Positions 7,515 to 13,001 of a stretch of DNA of 13,001 nucleotides are shown here, one piece after another. The notes beneath the pieces are model-generated. The model did no database searches and was not told the origin of the DNA. It saw only the letters and a program-made list of their open reading frames with translations. Position numbers and translations under genes: made by a program. The stretch comes from a bacterium (GTDB lineage Bacteria > Spirochaetota > JAHITG01): contig JAQTRT010000060.1 of NCBI GenBank assembly GCA_028711675.1, forward strand, positions 1 to 13,001, given 5' to 3'. Position 1 is the first letter of the stretch, and the number at the start of each line of letters is the position of its first letter.

Positions 7515-7648
7515 GGGAGGAACTGATGTTTGCAGTTTTTCGGTTTGTGAAGCCGTAATTTTTCCAGGATGGAAAAATAGGCGGAACCCTCGCAGCGCCC
7601 CATGGATGGGGCGCGAGAATGAGAAAAACAAAAACATCAGTTCCTCCC
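7515..7648. repeat. 134-bp palindromic element: 17-bp terminal inverted repeats enclosing three hairpins
   Basis: The arms GGGAGGAACTGATGTTT (7515-7531) and its exact reverse complement (7632-7648) form a perfect 17-bp inverted repeat. A second pairing follows inside it (GTTTTT 7535-7540 with AAAAAC 7624-7629). Three local hairpins lie within: CGGTTT/AAGCCG (7541-7555, one G-U pair, 3-nt loop), ATTTTTCC/GGAAAAAT (7558-7578, 8 bp, 5-nt loop) and GCGCCCC/GGGGCGC (7595-7614, 7 bp, 6-nt loop, extended by CTC/GAG across a small bulge). No flanking target duplication is obvious and no transposase is nearby. It sits between xseA and xseB and would be part of their joint transcript. It could be a MITE- or REP-like repeat or a structured RNA; the sequence alone does not decide. 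Confidence 0.8.
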
Positions 7649-7719
7649 TTTAAAAAACATAATTATGGCAAAGACCGTCGCTTTATCAACAGAGTCTGAA
7701 CTGGAGCCGGAACCTCCCG

Positions 7720-9054
7720 TCATTTCTCCCGGCTTTCCTCCACCCGGCAGATGATCTCTCCTTTGGATAATTTGATCTTCACCGTGTCTTCCGGTTTTAC
7801 ATGCCGGCTCTTCTTGATGATACTGTTCTCCGGCAGTTTATAAGCAATACTGTAGCCGCGCTCCAGGATCAGGAAAGGATTGAGAAGGGCCAGCTGATTG
7901 GCCAGGTTCTTGAACCGGTTGGTTTCATTGGAAATACGTGTGAGGATACTGCTGCGGTAATGCTGGAACAGCGTGCTGAACCGGTTCTTTTCTTTTGTCA
8001 TACGCATGTCCGAAGCTTGTATGTATTTCTGAAAAAGCAGGTTGAATTTATGGGATTTGGCTTTTAAGATATTCCCGGAAATGTTTCTGTACTGTTCCAG
8101 GAGATAATCAAAATCGACTTTATTGTCCTTCATCCGGTCGTCCATCATCTTCAGGATCCTGTCAGAGCAGAGCCGGATGGAATCCAGAATATCCGATTTT
8201 TTCTTTACCACCATCTCGGCCGCTGCCGTAGGCGTGGGAGCCCTGAGATCGGCCACGAAATCAGCGATGGTGTAATCGATCTCGTGTCCCACGGCGCTGA
8301 TGACCGGGATCTTCGATCCGTGGATGGCATAGGCCAGCTCCTCTTCGTTGAAAGCCCAGAGGTCCTCGATGCTGCCACCGCCCCGCGCCAGGATTAAAAC
8401 ATCCACAGGGAAAAAAGCGTTGAAGACATGGATGCCTTTGATGATGGTCTTATGGCTGTTCGCGCCCTGGACCAGGGCAGGGTACAGGATGATGTTCACA
8501 TTGGGGAAACGTTTATCGATGATCTTCAGGATATCGCGCAGGGCCGCGCCGTGCGGTGCCGTAATGATGCCGATGCTTTGCGGATACTCCGGTATGGGTT
8601 TTTTGCGGGCTTTGTCGAAAAGGCCTTCCTTCTCCAGCTTTTTTTTCAGCTGTTCGAACGCCAGCTGCAGCGCGCCCTTGCCCTCGGGGAACGCTTCTTT
8701 CATGATGAAATTATAGGAGCCGCGTTTCTCGAACACGGTCAGGTTGCCGAAAGCCACGATCTTCTGGCCGTCCTCAAGCCTGAACTTCATTTTTTTCAGG
8801 TCATTCTCGAAGATCATGCAGTTGATGAGGGATCTTTCATCCTTGAGGCTGAAGAAAAGGTGGTTCATGGCGGACCGTTTCAGGTTGGAGATCTCGCCTT
8901 TGATGTAGATGGCCGGGAAGGAGCTTTTCAGGATCTGTTTGATCAGCTCGTTGATCTCGGACACGGAATAGACCTTGAGGGACTTGTCGGTCAGGGGATT
9001 CAGGGAAGTATCCACAGGACCGTCACCGTCTCTCTGTTCTCTCTCATTCATCAT
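7720..9054 (-). CDS. xseA: Exodeoxyribonuclease VII large subunit XseA
   Basis: A 444-residue catalytic subunit of exonuclease VII, which digests single-stranded DNA from both ends in repair and processing. The N-terminal OB-fold DNA-binding domain spans about residues 25-120 (KVYSVSEINELIK, IKGEISNLK). The catalytic domain has the hallmark blocks ITAPHGAALRDIL (164-176), ARGGGSIEDLWAFNEEE (223-239) and VISAVGHEIDYTIADFVADLRAPTP (251-275), all intact. The C-terminal 150 residues are a long helical, probably coiled-coil region that binds XseB. Relative to the family the chosen start adds about 25 residues before KVYSVSE. A GTG at residue 14 is an alternative, and neither has a strong ribosome binding site. 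A promoter whose -10 lies only 7 nt before the ATG suggests a leaderless or nearly leaderless mRNA. Confidence 0.95.
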   Translation of the reverse strand: MMNEREQRDGDGPVDTSLNPLTDKSLKVYSVSEINELIKQILKSSFPAIYIKGEISNLKRSAMNHLFFSLKDERSLINCMIFENDLKKMKFRLEDGQKIVAFGNLTVFEKRGSYNFIMKEAFPEGKGALQLAFEQLKKKLEKEGLFDKARKKPIPEYPQSIGIITAPHGAALRDILKIIDKRFPNVNIILYPALVQGANSHKTIIKGIHVFNAFFPVDVLILARGGGSIEDLWAFNEEELAYAIHGSKIPVISAVGHEIDYTIADFVADLRAPTPTAAAEMVVKKKSDILDSIRLCSDRILKMMDDRMKDNKVDFDYLLEQYRNISGNILKAKSHKFNLLFQKYIQASDMRMTKEKNRFSTLFQHYRSSILTRISNETNRFKNLANQLALLNPFLILERGYSIAYKLPENSIIKKSRHVKPEDTVKIKLSKGEIICRVEESREK

Positions 9055-9060
9055 GGCTCA

Positions 9061-9089
9061 AGTATAATATTTTTATTTTTCAAAGGCAA
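9061..9089 (-). promoter_or_regulatory. Likely xseA promoter
   Basis: On the minus strand TTGCCT (9084-9089) and TATACT (9061-9066) are 17 nt apart. The predicted transcription start falls at about 9054, the first base of the annotated xseA ATG, so either the message is leaderless or translation begins at a later codon. Confidence 0.45.
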
Positions 9090-9235
9090 CCGATTTTATG
9101 GCCGGGAGTCCGGCCCGGCAGAGGTTAATGTAAACGGGGTCCGGCTGGTTTGACGCCTTTCATACTGGGCGTGCTGGTGAACAGGACCATCTGACCCTGG
9201 GATACGGGACCCGCTGATGATCCGCTGAAAAACTG
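9071..9235. other. Intergenic stretch with no recognised gene
   Basis: Between xseA and the promoter of the collar-protein gene I recognise no gene. It contains a GC-rich inverted repeat, GCCGGG (9101-9106) with CCCGGC (9114-9119), 7-nt loop and no T-run on either strand, so not a convincing terminator. A 47-codon stop-free frame on the minus strand (9096-9238) lacks a supported start and recognisable homology. Confidence 0.4.
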
Positions 9236-9263
9236 TTGACAATTATTTTTATTAGAGTATAAT
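9236..9263 (+). promoter_or_regulatory. Strong sigma-70-like promoter of the collar-protein gene
   Basis: Perfect TTGACA (9236-9241) and perfect TATAAT (9258-9263) are 16 nt apart, the best promoter match in the window. Transcription from about 9270 would give a leader of roughly 195 nt before the ATG at 9466, long enough to hold regulatory structure. Confidence 0.7.
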
Positions 9264-9393
9264 ATTTTTAAGGGACAGAGGATTGAAACAGAAGTGATAT
9301 TCTGGGTTTAGAACTGAGACTGCGCTTTGGCTATTATAAAGGGGAAATTAATATAAGTTCTGATCTCACGTCACTGGATAATCCTTATTACTC

Positions 9394-9438
9394 AATAAAG
9401 GTTTTTCAACGGATCAAATCTACCGGAGAACCTTTATT
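9394..9438 (+). promoter_or_regulatory. 10-bp perfect hairpin in the leader just before the ribosome binding site
   Basis: AATAAAGGTT (9394-9403) and AACCTTTATT (9429-9438) are exact reverse complements around a 25-nt loop. The stem ends 17 nt before AGGAGG (9456-9461), and the stretch between is pyrimidine-rich. It could act as an attenuator, an RNA stability element or a dyad bound by a protein. The stem is A/T-rich, so it may be only moderately stable. Confidence 0.45.
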
Positions 9439-9465
9439 TCCTTTCTCTTTTTATAGGAGGTTTGC

Positions 9466-10401
9466 ATGAGAATCCATTACTTTTTTACCGTGCTTTTTTT
9501 AGCAACTACATTGTCGGCTGAGATGCCCCATCTGATCAGTTATCAGGGTAAATTACTGGAGAATAGTGTTCCTGTCAGCGGGAACCATGGTGTCGTATTC
9601 CGGATATACGACGCGCCGACAGGAGGGAATCTGGTCTGGCAGGGGGATGTTCAGACAGTAAGGATCACGAACGGGATATTCAATTCGTATGTCGGGGAAA
9701 CCACAGGAGCAGGTTCTCCCGTTATGTTCAGCAATATTAACTGGGCTTCAGGCGCAAAGTATCTGGAAATACAGGCCGAGTCGGATATTCTGCAGCCCAG
9801 GGAAAGACTGACAAGTGTGGCGTATTCCTTGCTGGCGGAAAATGTGATTAACGGCGTGCCTTGCGGTACCATTGTTCCCTGGGGTGGCACGGCAGCCAAT
9901 ATTCCATCCGGCTGGTTATTATGCAATGGTAATCCGGTATCCCGGTCTGCCTATGCCAGTCTTTTTGGAGTTTTAGGGACCCGGTACGGAGCAGGCGATG
10001 GATCCACTACGTTCAACCTTCCCAATTTTGTCACTAAGTTCCCGAGGGGAGTATCCGATAATCCGGGGACCGGTGCCGGAAGTGATACCCATTCCCATGG
10101 ACCGGGAGGTTATACCGGCGCAAGTCATACTCATGGAGTTGGCACTTATACAGCTCCCAGTCATACTCATTCAGGGACCACTGATCCCAACACAATGATC
10201 GATTCTGCTGATTACGGTGATAATTCAAATAGTTCTGATCCGGCGAATAATCATTCCCATACCTTTACGACAGGTACTGCCGGTGCCGGAACAATGACCG
10301 GGACCTCGGGTGCCGGCGGTGATTTAGCTATTACCGGCACATCGGCTGTTGGAAACAATATACCTGTCTATGAGACTGTATTGTTCCTTATTAAGCAATA
10401 A
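9466..10401 (+). CDS. Secreted phage-tail-collar-domain protein with His-rich repeats
   Basis: A 311-residue exported protein. A signal peptide covers residues 1-18 with likely cleavage after LSA. Residues about 22-125 form an N-terminal domain (ISYQGKLLE, VVFRIYDAPTGGNLVW) that I do not assign to a named family. Residues about 132-195 are a phage tail collar domain (GTIVPWGG, PSGWLLCNG, GDGSTTFNLPNF, FPRG). The rest is a low-complexity Gly/Thr/Ser region with four His-x-His motifs (209-211, 221-223, 233-235, 263-265), which resemble metal-binding HxH motifs in trimeric phage fibres. A signal peptide and the lack of other phage genes argue for a cell-surface or extracellular fibre, not a virion part. 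AGGAGG 4 nt before the ATG is an excellent ribosome binding site. It has its own promoter, and its codon use is more A/T-rich than its neighbours, consistent with transfer. The biological role is unknown. Confidence 0.85.
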   Translation: MRIHYFFTVLFLATTLSAEMPHLISYQGKLLENSVPVSGNHGVVFRIYDAPTGGNLVWQGDVQTVRITNGIFNSYVGETTGAGSPVMFSNINWASGAKYLEIQAESDILQPRERLTSVAYSLLAENVINGVPCGTIVPWGGTAANIPSGWLLCNGNPVSRSAYASLFGVLGTRYGAGDGSTTFNLPNFVTKFPRGVSDNPGTGAGSDTHSHGPGGYTGASHTHGVGTYTAPSHTHSGTTDPNTMIDSADYGDNSNSSDPANNHSHTFTTGTAGAGTMTGTSGAGGDLAITGTSAVGNNIPVYETVLFLIKQ

Positions 10402-10439
10402 ATAAGCATCTGTCAGCGGATGATCCGGCTTAACAGGCA

Positions 10440-11036
10440 TCACTTTATACTGCGGGACCTGGCCGGTCTGGTCCTCTCTTTCCAGTACTGGAGGATCACC
10501 AGGAGCACAGCGCCCAGGGTGATGGAAAGGTCGGCACAGTTCAAGATACCCGTGCGCACAGGCCCGATCCCGAAGTTCAGGAAATCCGTGACCATACCAT
10601 TGTACAGAATGCGGTCAAAGATATTACTGATCCCGCCGCCGATGATGCTGGAAAGGCAGGCGGTCTGGAGCAGGGATAATCCCCTGTTGAGGGAAATGTA
10701 AAGCAGGGACCCGATCACGATCATAATGGGAAATATGACGAGCAGGATGGTCTTGTACGGCTGGGGCATACGGGACCCTATGCTTAAAAAAGCGCCGTCA
10801 TTCTCGGCATACCTGAGAATGACCAGGCTGCCGACCACGTTGATGGTTCCCTGGTGCCTGATCCTTTTCCGTGCAAGGTCTTTTGTACCCTGGTCGCATC
10901 CGATATTAAGCATGACGATGAACAGGACCACAAGGACCGTTTTTATCCCTTTTTTCCTGTTCCGGAGCCTTACCGGTGCGGCGGCGCGTCCCCGTATCTT
11001 TTTCTTTTGATTCTTCCTTGTTCTTTTCTCTGTCAT
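10440..11036 (-). CDS. lspA: Lipoprotein signal peptidase LspA (signal peptidase II) with basic N-terminal extension
   Basis: An inner-membrane aspartic peptidase that removes signal peptides from prolipoproteins, 198 residues from the ATG at 11036. Motifs: CDQGTK (47-52), RYAENDGAF (75-83), GGGISNIFDR (133-142, catalytic Asp141), VTDFLNFG (149-156) and LNCADLSITLG (165-175, catalytic Asp169), within four hydrophobic segments. Most LspA proteins are about 160 residues. This one begins with about 32 mostly Lys/Arg residues (KRTRKNQKKKIRG) before the first membrane helix. No ATG between that start and the first helix is available. A longer frame to 11141 would overlap the divergent gene and its extra residues look non-coding. 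No Shine-Dalgarno is seen, and the promoter lies immediately upstream. Confidence 0.9.
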   Translation of the reverse strand: MTEKRTRKNQKKKIRGRAAAPVRLRNRKKGIKTVLVVLFIVMLNIGCDQGTKDLARKRIRHQGTINVVGSLVILRYAENDGAFLSIGSRMPQPYKTILLVIFPIMIVIGSLLYISLNRGLSLLQTACLSSIIGGGISNIFDRILYNGMVTDFLNFGIGPVRTGILNCADLSITLGAVLLVILQYWKERTRPARSRSIK

Positions 11037-11047
11037 ACGTGTTTGAA

Positions 11048-11078
11048 AATCTATTTGAATCAAATCCGTTGTCAACGG
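11048..11078 (-). promoter_or_regulatory. lspA promoter overlapped by a CCGTTG-T-CAACGG dyad
   Basis: On the minus strand TTGACA (11070-11075) and TAGATT (11048-11053) are 16 nt apart; transcription would start about 5 nt before the lspA ATG. The -35 is embedded in a perfect 6-1-6 inverted repeat (11066-11078) in the 56-nt gap shared with the divergent peptidase gene. That makes it a candidate operator for one or both genes. Confidence 0.5.
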
Positions 11079-11092
11079 TTTTTTAGGAATTA

Positions 11093-12502
11093 ATGATAAA
11101 GAATAGAGTGAAAGAACCCGATTTTTATTATATGGAACCATCCCGCATAAAAGAACGATCCCGGCCTTTTTTTTATACCCTTGTCCTGTTCGCCTTTCTT
11201 GTTTTATGGAACACCTGCCAGACGGACAGGATGAGCGTTTATTCCGATTTTCCGGAACTGGAACAGGAACAGATCAGTCAGACATCTTTCTGGCTGGGAC
11301 AGGTGGAACATCCCGATAAAGTGATCCTTTCGCCTTCCATGGTCGAGAAGATGAACAGGAGGAACATCAGCAGGAATACAATCAAACATCCTCTGTTCGA
11401 GGACCTTCAGGTGAAGGGAAAGTATGTCCGGCAGCTTATTACAGCTGATCTGGAATGGATCGGGGGTATGAAAAAATACAATATCAAGGACCAGCGACTT
11501 AATGGAAAGGAGTTCATTAAAGAGATGCGGTTTAAAATGGCCATGGACAGCATTCCCCGGAATGTCCGTGTGCGTTTCGGTTTTATCGTTAAGCCCAGCT
11601 ATCTGCGGGTCTTTCCCACGGATGAGGTGGTACTGGAGAAACCCGGTGATTTCCCTTTTGATCTGCTCCAGCACTCTTTTCTGGATATGGCCGAGCCTGT
11701 TGCTTTATATCATGTTTCCCAAGACAGGGAATGGGGATATGTCCTCTCCAGCCATACATGCGGATGGGTCCTTTTAAAAGATGTGGCCTGGACTTTTCAA
11801 AAGGAACTGATGCGTGAATACCTGGAAGCCGAACCTTTTATCATAGCCCTGGACTGGGAGGTCCCTGTGTATGAGGACGCAGACCTGGACCGCCTGCACG
11901 CTACGGTCCACATGGGGACCAGGCTGCCTCTTTTAATGAAGGACGATCATCTGAGGATCAGGGTGCCTGTCAGGAAAGAGGACGGTAAACTGGAGTTCCG
12001 GGATGCTTACATGAAGAACGACAGGAACGTCTCCTGCCAATATCTGGAAATGACAGCCCGGAACATTGCCCGGCAGTCGTTCAGGATGCTCGACCTTCCT
12101 TACGCGTGGGGCGGCCGGGATTATCAGACAGACTGTTCTTATTTCATCAATGTGGTCTTCAAGACCATGGGTCTTATGCTGCCCAGGAATTCCGGCGGCC
12201 AGATCGTTTCCATCGAGAATCACCGTGTCCCGAAGAAGAATAAAAAAGAGTTCTTCAGCAGGCTGGTGCCGTTCCAGACCCTGCTTTTTCTTCCCAGGCC
12301 CGACCATATCATGCTCTATATCGGCGAGAACGAGGGCCATTATTACGTGATCCACAACAAATGGTCTTATAAGAAAAGGGTGGGAGGGGATGAAAAAGAG
12401 GTCCTGGTAAAAAAGATCCTGGTGAGCCATCTGCAGATGGGACGGGATTCCAGGGACGGGTCATTGTTCGACAGGATCTCGCGTATCGGTGTTCTCCGTT
12501 AG
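11093..12502 (+). CDS. SH3-domain NlpC/P60 cell-wall peptidase, membrane-anchored
   Basis: A 469-residue protein with one N-terminal hydrophobic segment (about 26-40), so exported and probably anchored. The middle part (about 150-310) resembles the SH3b1-type bacterial SH3 repeats that accompany some NlpC/P60 enzymes (for example YLRVFPTDEVV and WGYVLSSHTCGWVLLKDVAW). The C-terminal NlpC/P60 domain has YAWGGRDYQTDCSYF with the likely nucleophile Cys348, RNSGGQ, and the likely catalytic His405 in PDHIMLYIG. These enzymes cleave the gamma-D-Glu to diamino acid bond of peptidoglycan stem peptides. The segment ends in LWNTC; Cys42 could suggest a lipoprotein, but Thr before Cys and Trp three before it do not fit a standard lipobox. 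TAGGA 4-5 nt before the ATG supports the start; Met14 is an alternative. Divergent from lspA. Confidence 0.85.
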   Translation: MIKNRVKEPDFYYMEPSRIKERSRPFFYTLVLFAFLVLWNTCQTDRMSVYSDFPELEQEQISQTSFWLGQVEHPDKVILSPSMVEKMNRRNISRNTIKHPLFEDLQVKGKYVRQLITADLEWIGGMKKYNIKDQRLNGKEFIKEMRFKMAMDSIPRNVRVRFGFIVKPSYLRVFPTDEVVLEKPGDFPFDLLQHSFLDMAEPVALYHVSQDREWGYVLSSHTCGWVLLKDVAWTFQKELMREYLEAEPFIIALDWEVPVYEDADLDRLHATVHMGTRLPLLMKDDHLRIRVPVRKEDGKLEFRDAYMKNDRNVSCQYLEMTARNIARQSFRMLDLPYAWGGRDYQTDCSYFINVVFKTMGLMLPRNSGGQIVSIENHRVPKKNKKEFFSRLVPFQTLLFLPRPDHIMLYIGENEGHYYVIHNKWSYKKRVGGDEKEVLVKKILVSHLQMGRDSRDGSLFDRISRIGVLR

Positions 12503-12522
12503 GAAAGGCTTTTCAATTCCGT

Positions 12523-13001
12523 TCAATCCACGACAGATTCAGCCATGCCGTCAGGTTCTTCTCTCCCGGCCATGGATGAAATGACCTTCTCTTCTTTCAT
12601 CTGGATTACCTGCTTTATCCTCCTGACCGCAAAAAAATAAAGACCGAGCGGCAGGACCAGGAAAAACGCGAGATAAGACCATGCCGGCAGGGTGATCATG
12701 TGCGTGGAGAACCGGTCCACGTTCCAGACGGTCAGGACCACGGCCGCGTACATGACGCTGAAATTGGTCCGCGGGTCGCTGGCCTTGAAGAGTTCCAGGC
12801 CTTCGGAACGGGCTTTGTGCAGGGGCCAGAAGAGCGAGCCGCCGATATGGCCTGTCATGTCCTCTGTGATGTGCGTGAAGAAACCAAGGAACGCCGTCAG
12901 ACCGTAGATCCACCAGTGATGGAAATGAAACAGATAAGCCAGGATATGGATGGGGATGGTCAGAAGAAATCCGAACACATAGGATTGGCTCCATGTCCGG
13001 T
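12523..13001 (-). CDS. DUF457 (YdjM-type) membrane-bound metal-dependent hydrolase, partial
   Basis: An open minus-strand frame runs from the stop at 12523 through the right edge, giving at least 159 residues of the C-terminal part. A GTG at 12978 could serve as a start, but the frame continues upstream to the edge (RTWSQSYVFGFLL), so the true start is probably outside. Three hydrophobic segments are visible. The sequence FFTHITEDMTGHIGGSLFWPL matches the conserved His-x3-Asp, Thr, Gly and Pro pattern of the DUF457 inner-membrane hydrolase family, whose substrates are poorly known. A charged cytoplasmic tail (RRIKQVIQMKEEK) ends the protein. It converges on the NlpC/P60 gene with a 20-nt gap. 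Confidence 0.75.
   Translation of the reverse strand, partial: RTWSQSYVFGFLLTIPIHILAYLFHFHHWWIYGLTAFLGFFTHITEDMTGHIGGSLFWPLHKARSEGLELFKASDPRTNFSVMYAAVVLTVWNVDRFSTHMITLPAWSYLAFFLVLPLGLYFFAVRRIKQVIQMKEEKVISSMAGREEPDGMAESVVD

Noticed and set aside
7515..7648. Integron attC site or retron RNA interpretation of the palindromic element
   Set aside because: No integrase or reverse transcriptase is present in the window and I do not see clear attC core sites; the repeat is reported without this label.
9101..9119. GC-rich hairpin GCCGGG-N7-CCCGGC as a terminator
   Set aside because: No T-run follows on either strand and no gene ends here.
8428..9153. Long plus-strand open frame opposite xseA
   Set aside because: Antisense shadow of xseA, whose conserved motifs are complete on the minus strand.
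9096..9238. 47-codon minus-strand frame ending in TSAGPDSRP, faintly like the C-terminus of a pseudopilin
   Set aside because: No supported start codon or ribosome binding site, and the resemblance is a few residues only; it is crossed by the collar-gene promoter.
9466..10401. Prophage or tailocin remnant
   Set aside because: Only one collar-domain protein is present, with a signal peptide and no other structural, lysis or integration genes around it.
10410..10436. Imperfect dyad (CTGT...CGGATGATCCG...ACAG) between the collar gene and lspA as a terminator
   Set aside because: The central repeat has a single-base loop and there is no T-run, so a functional terminator is not supported.

Overview
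The window reads as a chromosomal segment of an anaerobic, fermentative, Gram-negative-type bacterium of roughly balanced base composition. The anaerobic signature is a trimeric NADH-linked [FeFe] hydrogenase. The double-membrane signature is a three-domain DsbD plus several exported cell-wall hydrolases. The lineage cannot be fixed from the sequence; an uncultivated phylum would fit. No rRNA, tRNA, CRISPR array, transposase or prophage module was seen.

Layout. 1-780 (-): N-terminal part of a 7-transmembrane sensor protein running off the left edge. 781-1000: divergent control region with promoters for both directions and a TGTGA-N6-TCACA dyad in front of the hydrogenase operon. 1001-4464 (+): hydA-hydC-hydB, tightly packed, followed after 29 nt by an exported M23 peptidase (4494-5372). 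5413-9054 (-): xseA, a 285-nt gap holding a strongly palindromic element, xseB, then dsbD, converging on the peptidase. 9055-9465: a long non-coding interval with a good promoter and a leader of about 195 nt. 9466-10401 (+): secreted phage-tail-collar-type protein. 10440-11036 (-): lspA. 11093-12502 (+): SH3/NlpC-P60 cell-wall peptidase. 12523-13001 (-): DUF457-type membrane protein running off the right edge.

Function. HydA (H-cluster plus ferredoxin-like clusters), HydC (thioredoxin-fold [2Fe-2S]) and HydB (FMN/NADH module) should couple NADH oxidation to H2. HydB is a minimal NuoF-like core without the extra ferredoxin domains of the large electron-bifurcating HydB proteins, so an NADH-only, ferredoxin-independent enzyme is my best reading. 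The dyad upstream resembles both Rex and Crp/Fnr operators; Rex would suit an NADH-consuming hydrogenase. The remaining genes are envelope biogenesis (M23, NlpC/P60, LspA, DsbD) and DNA repair (exonuclease VII).

Most worth a second look: the 134-bp palindromic element between xseA and xseB (17-bp perfect inverted repeats enclosing three hairpins, each arm carrying a ribosome-binding-site/ATG unit), the hydrogenase operator, the Ser in place of the expected Cys in the HydA L1 motif, and the odd leader of the collar-protein gene.
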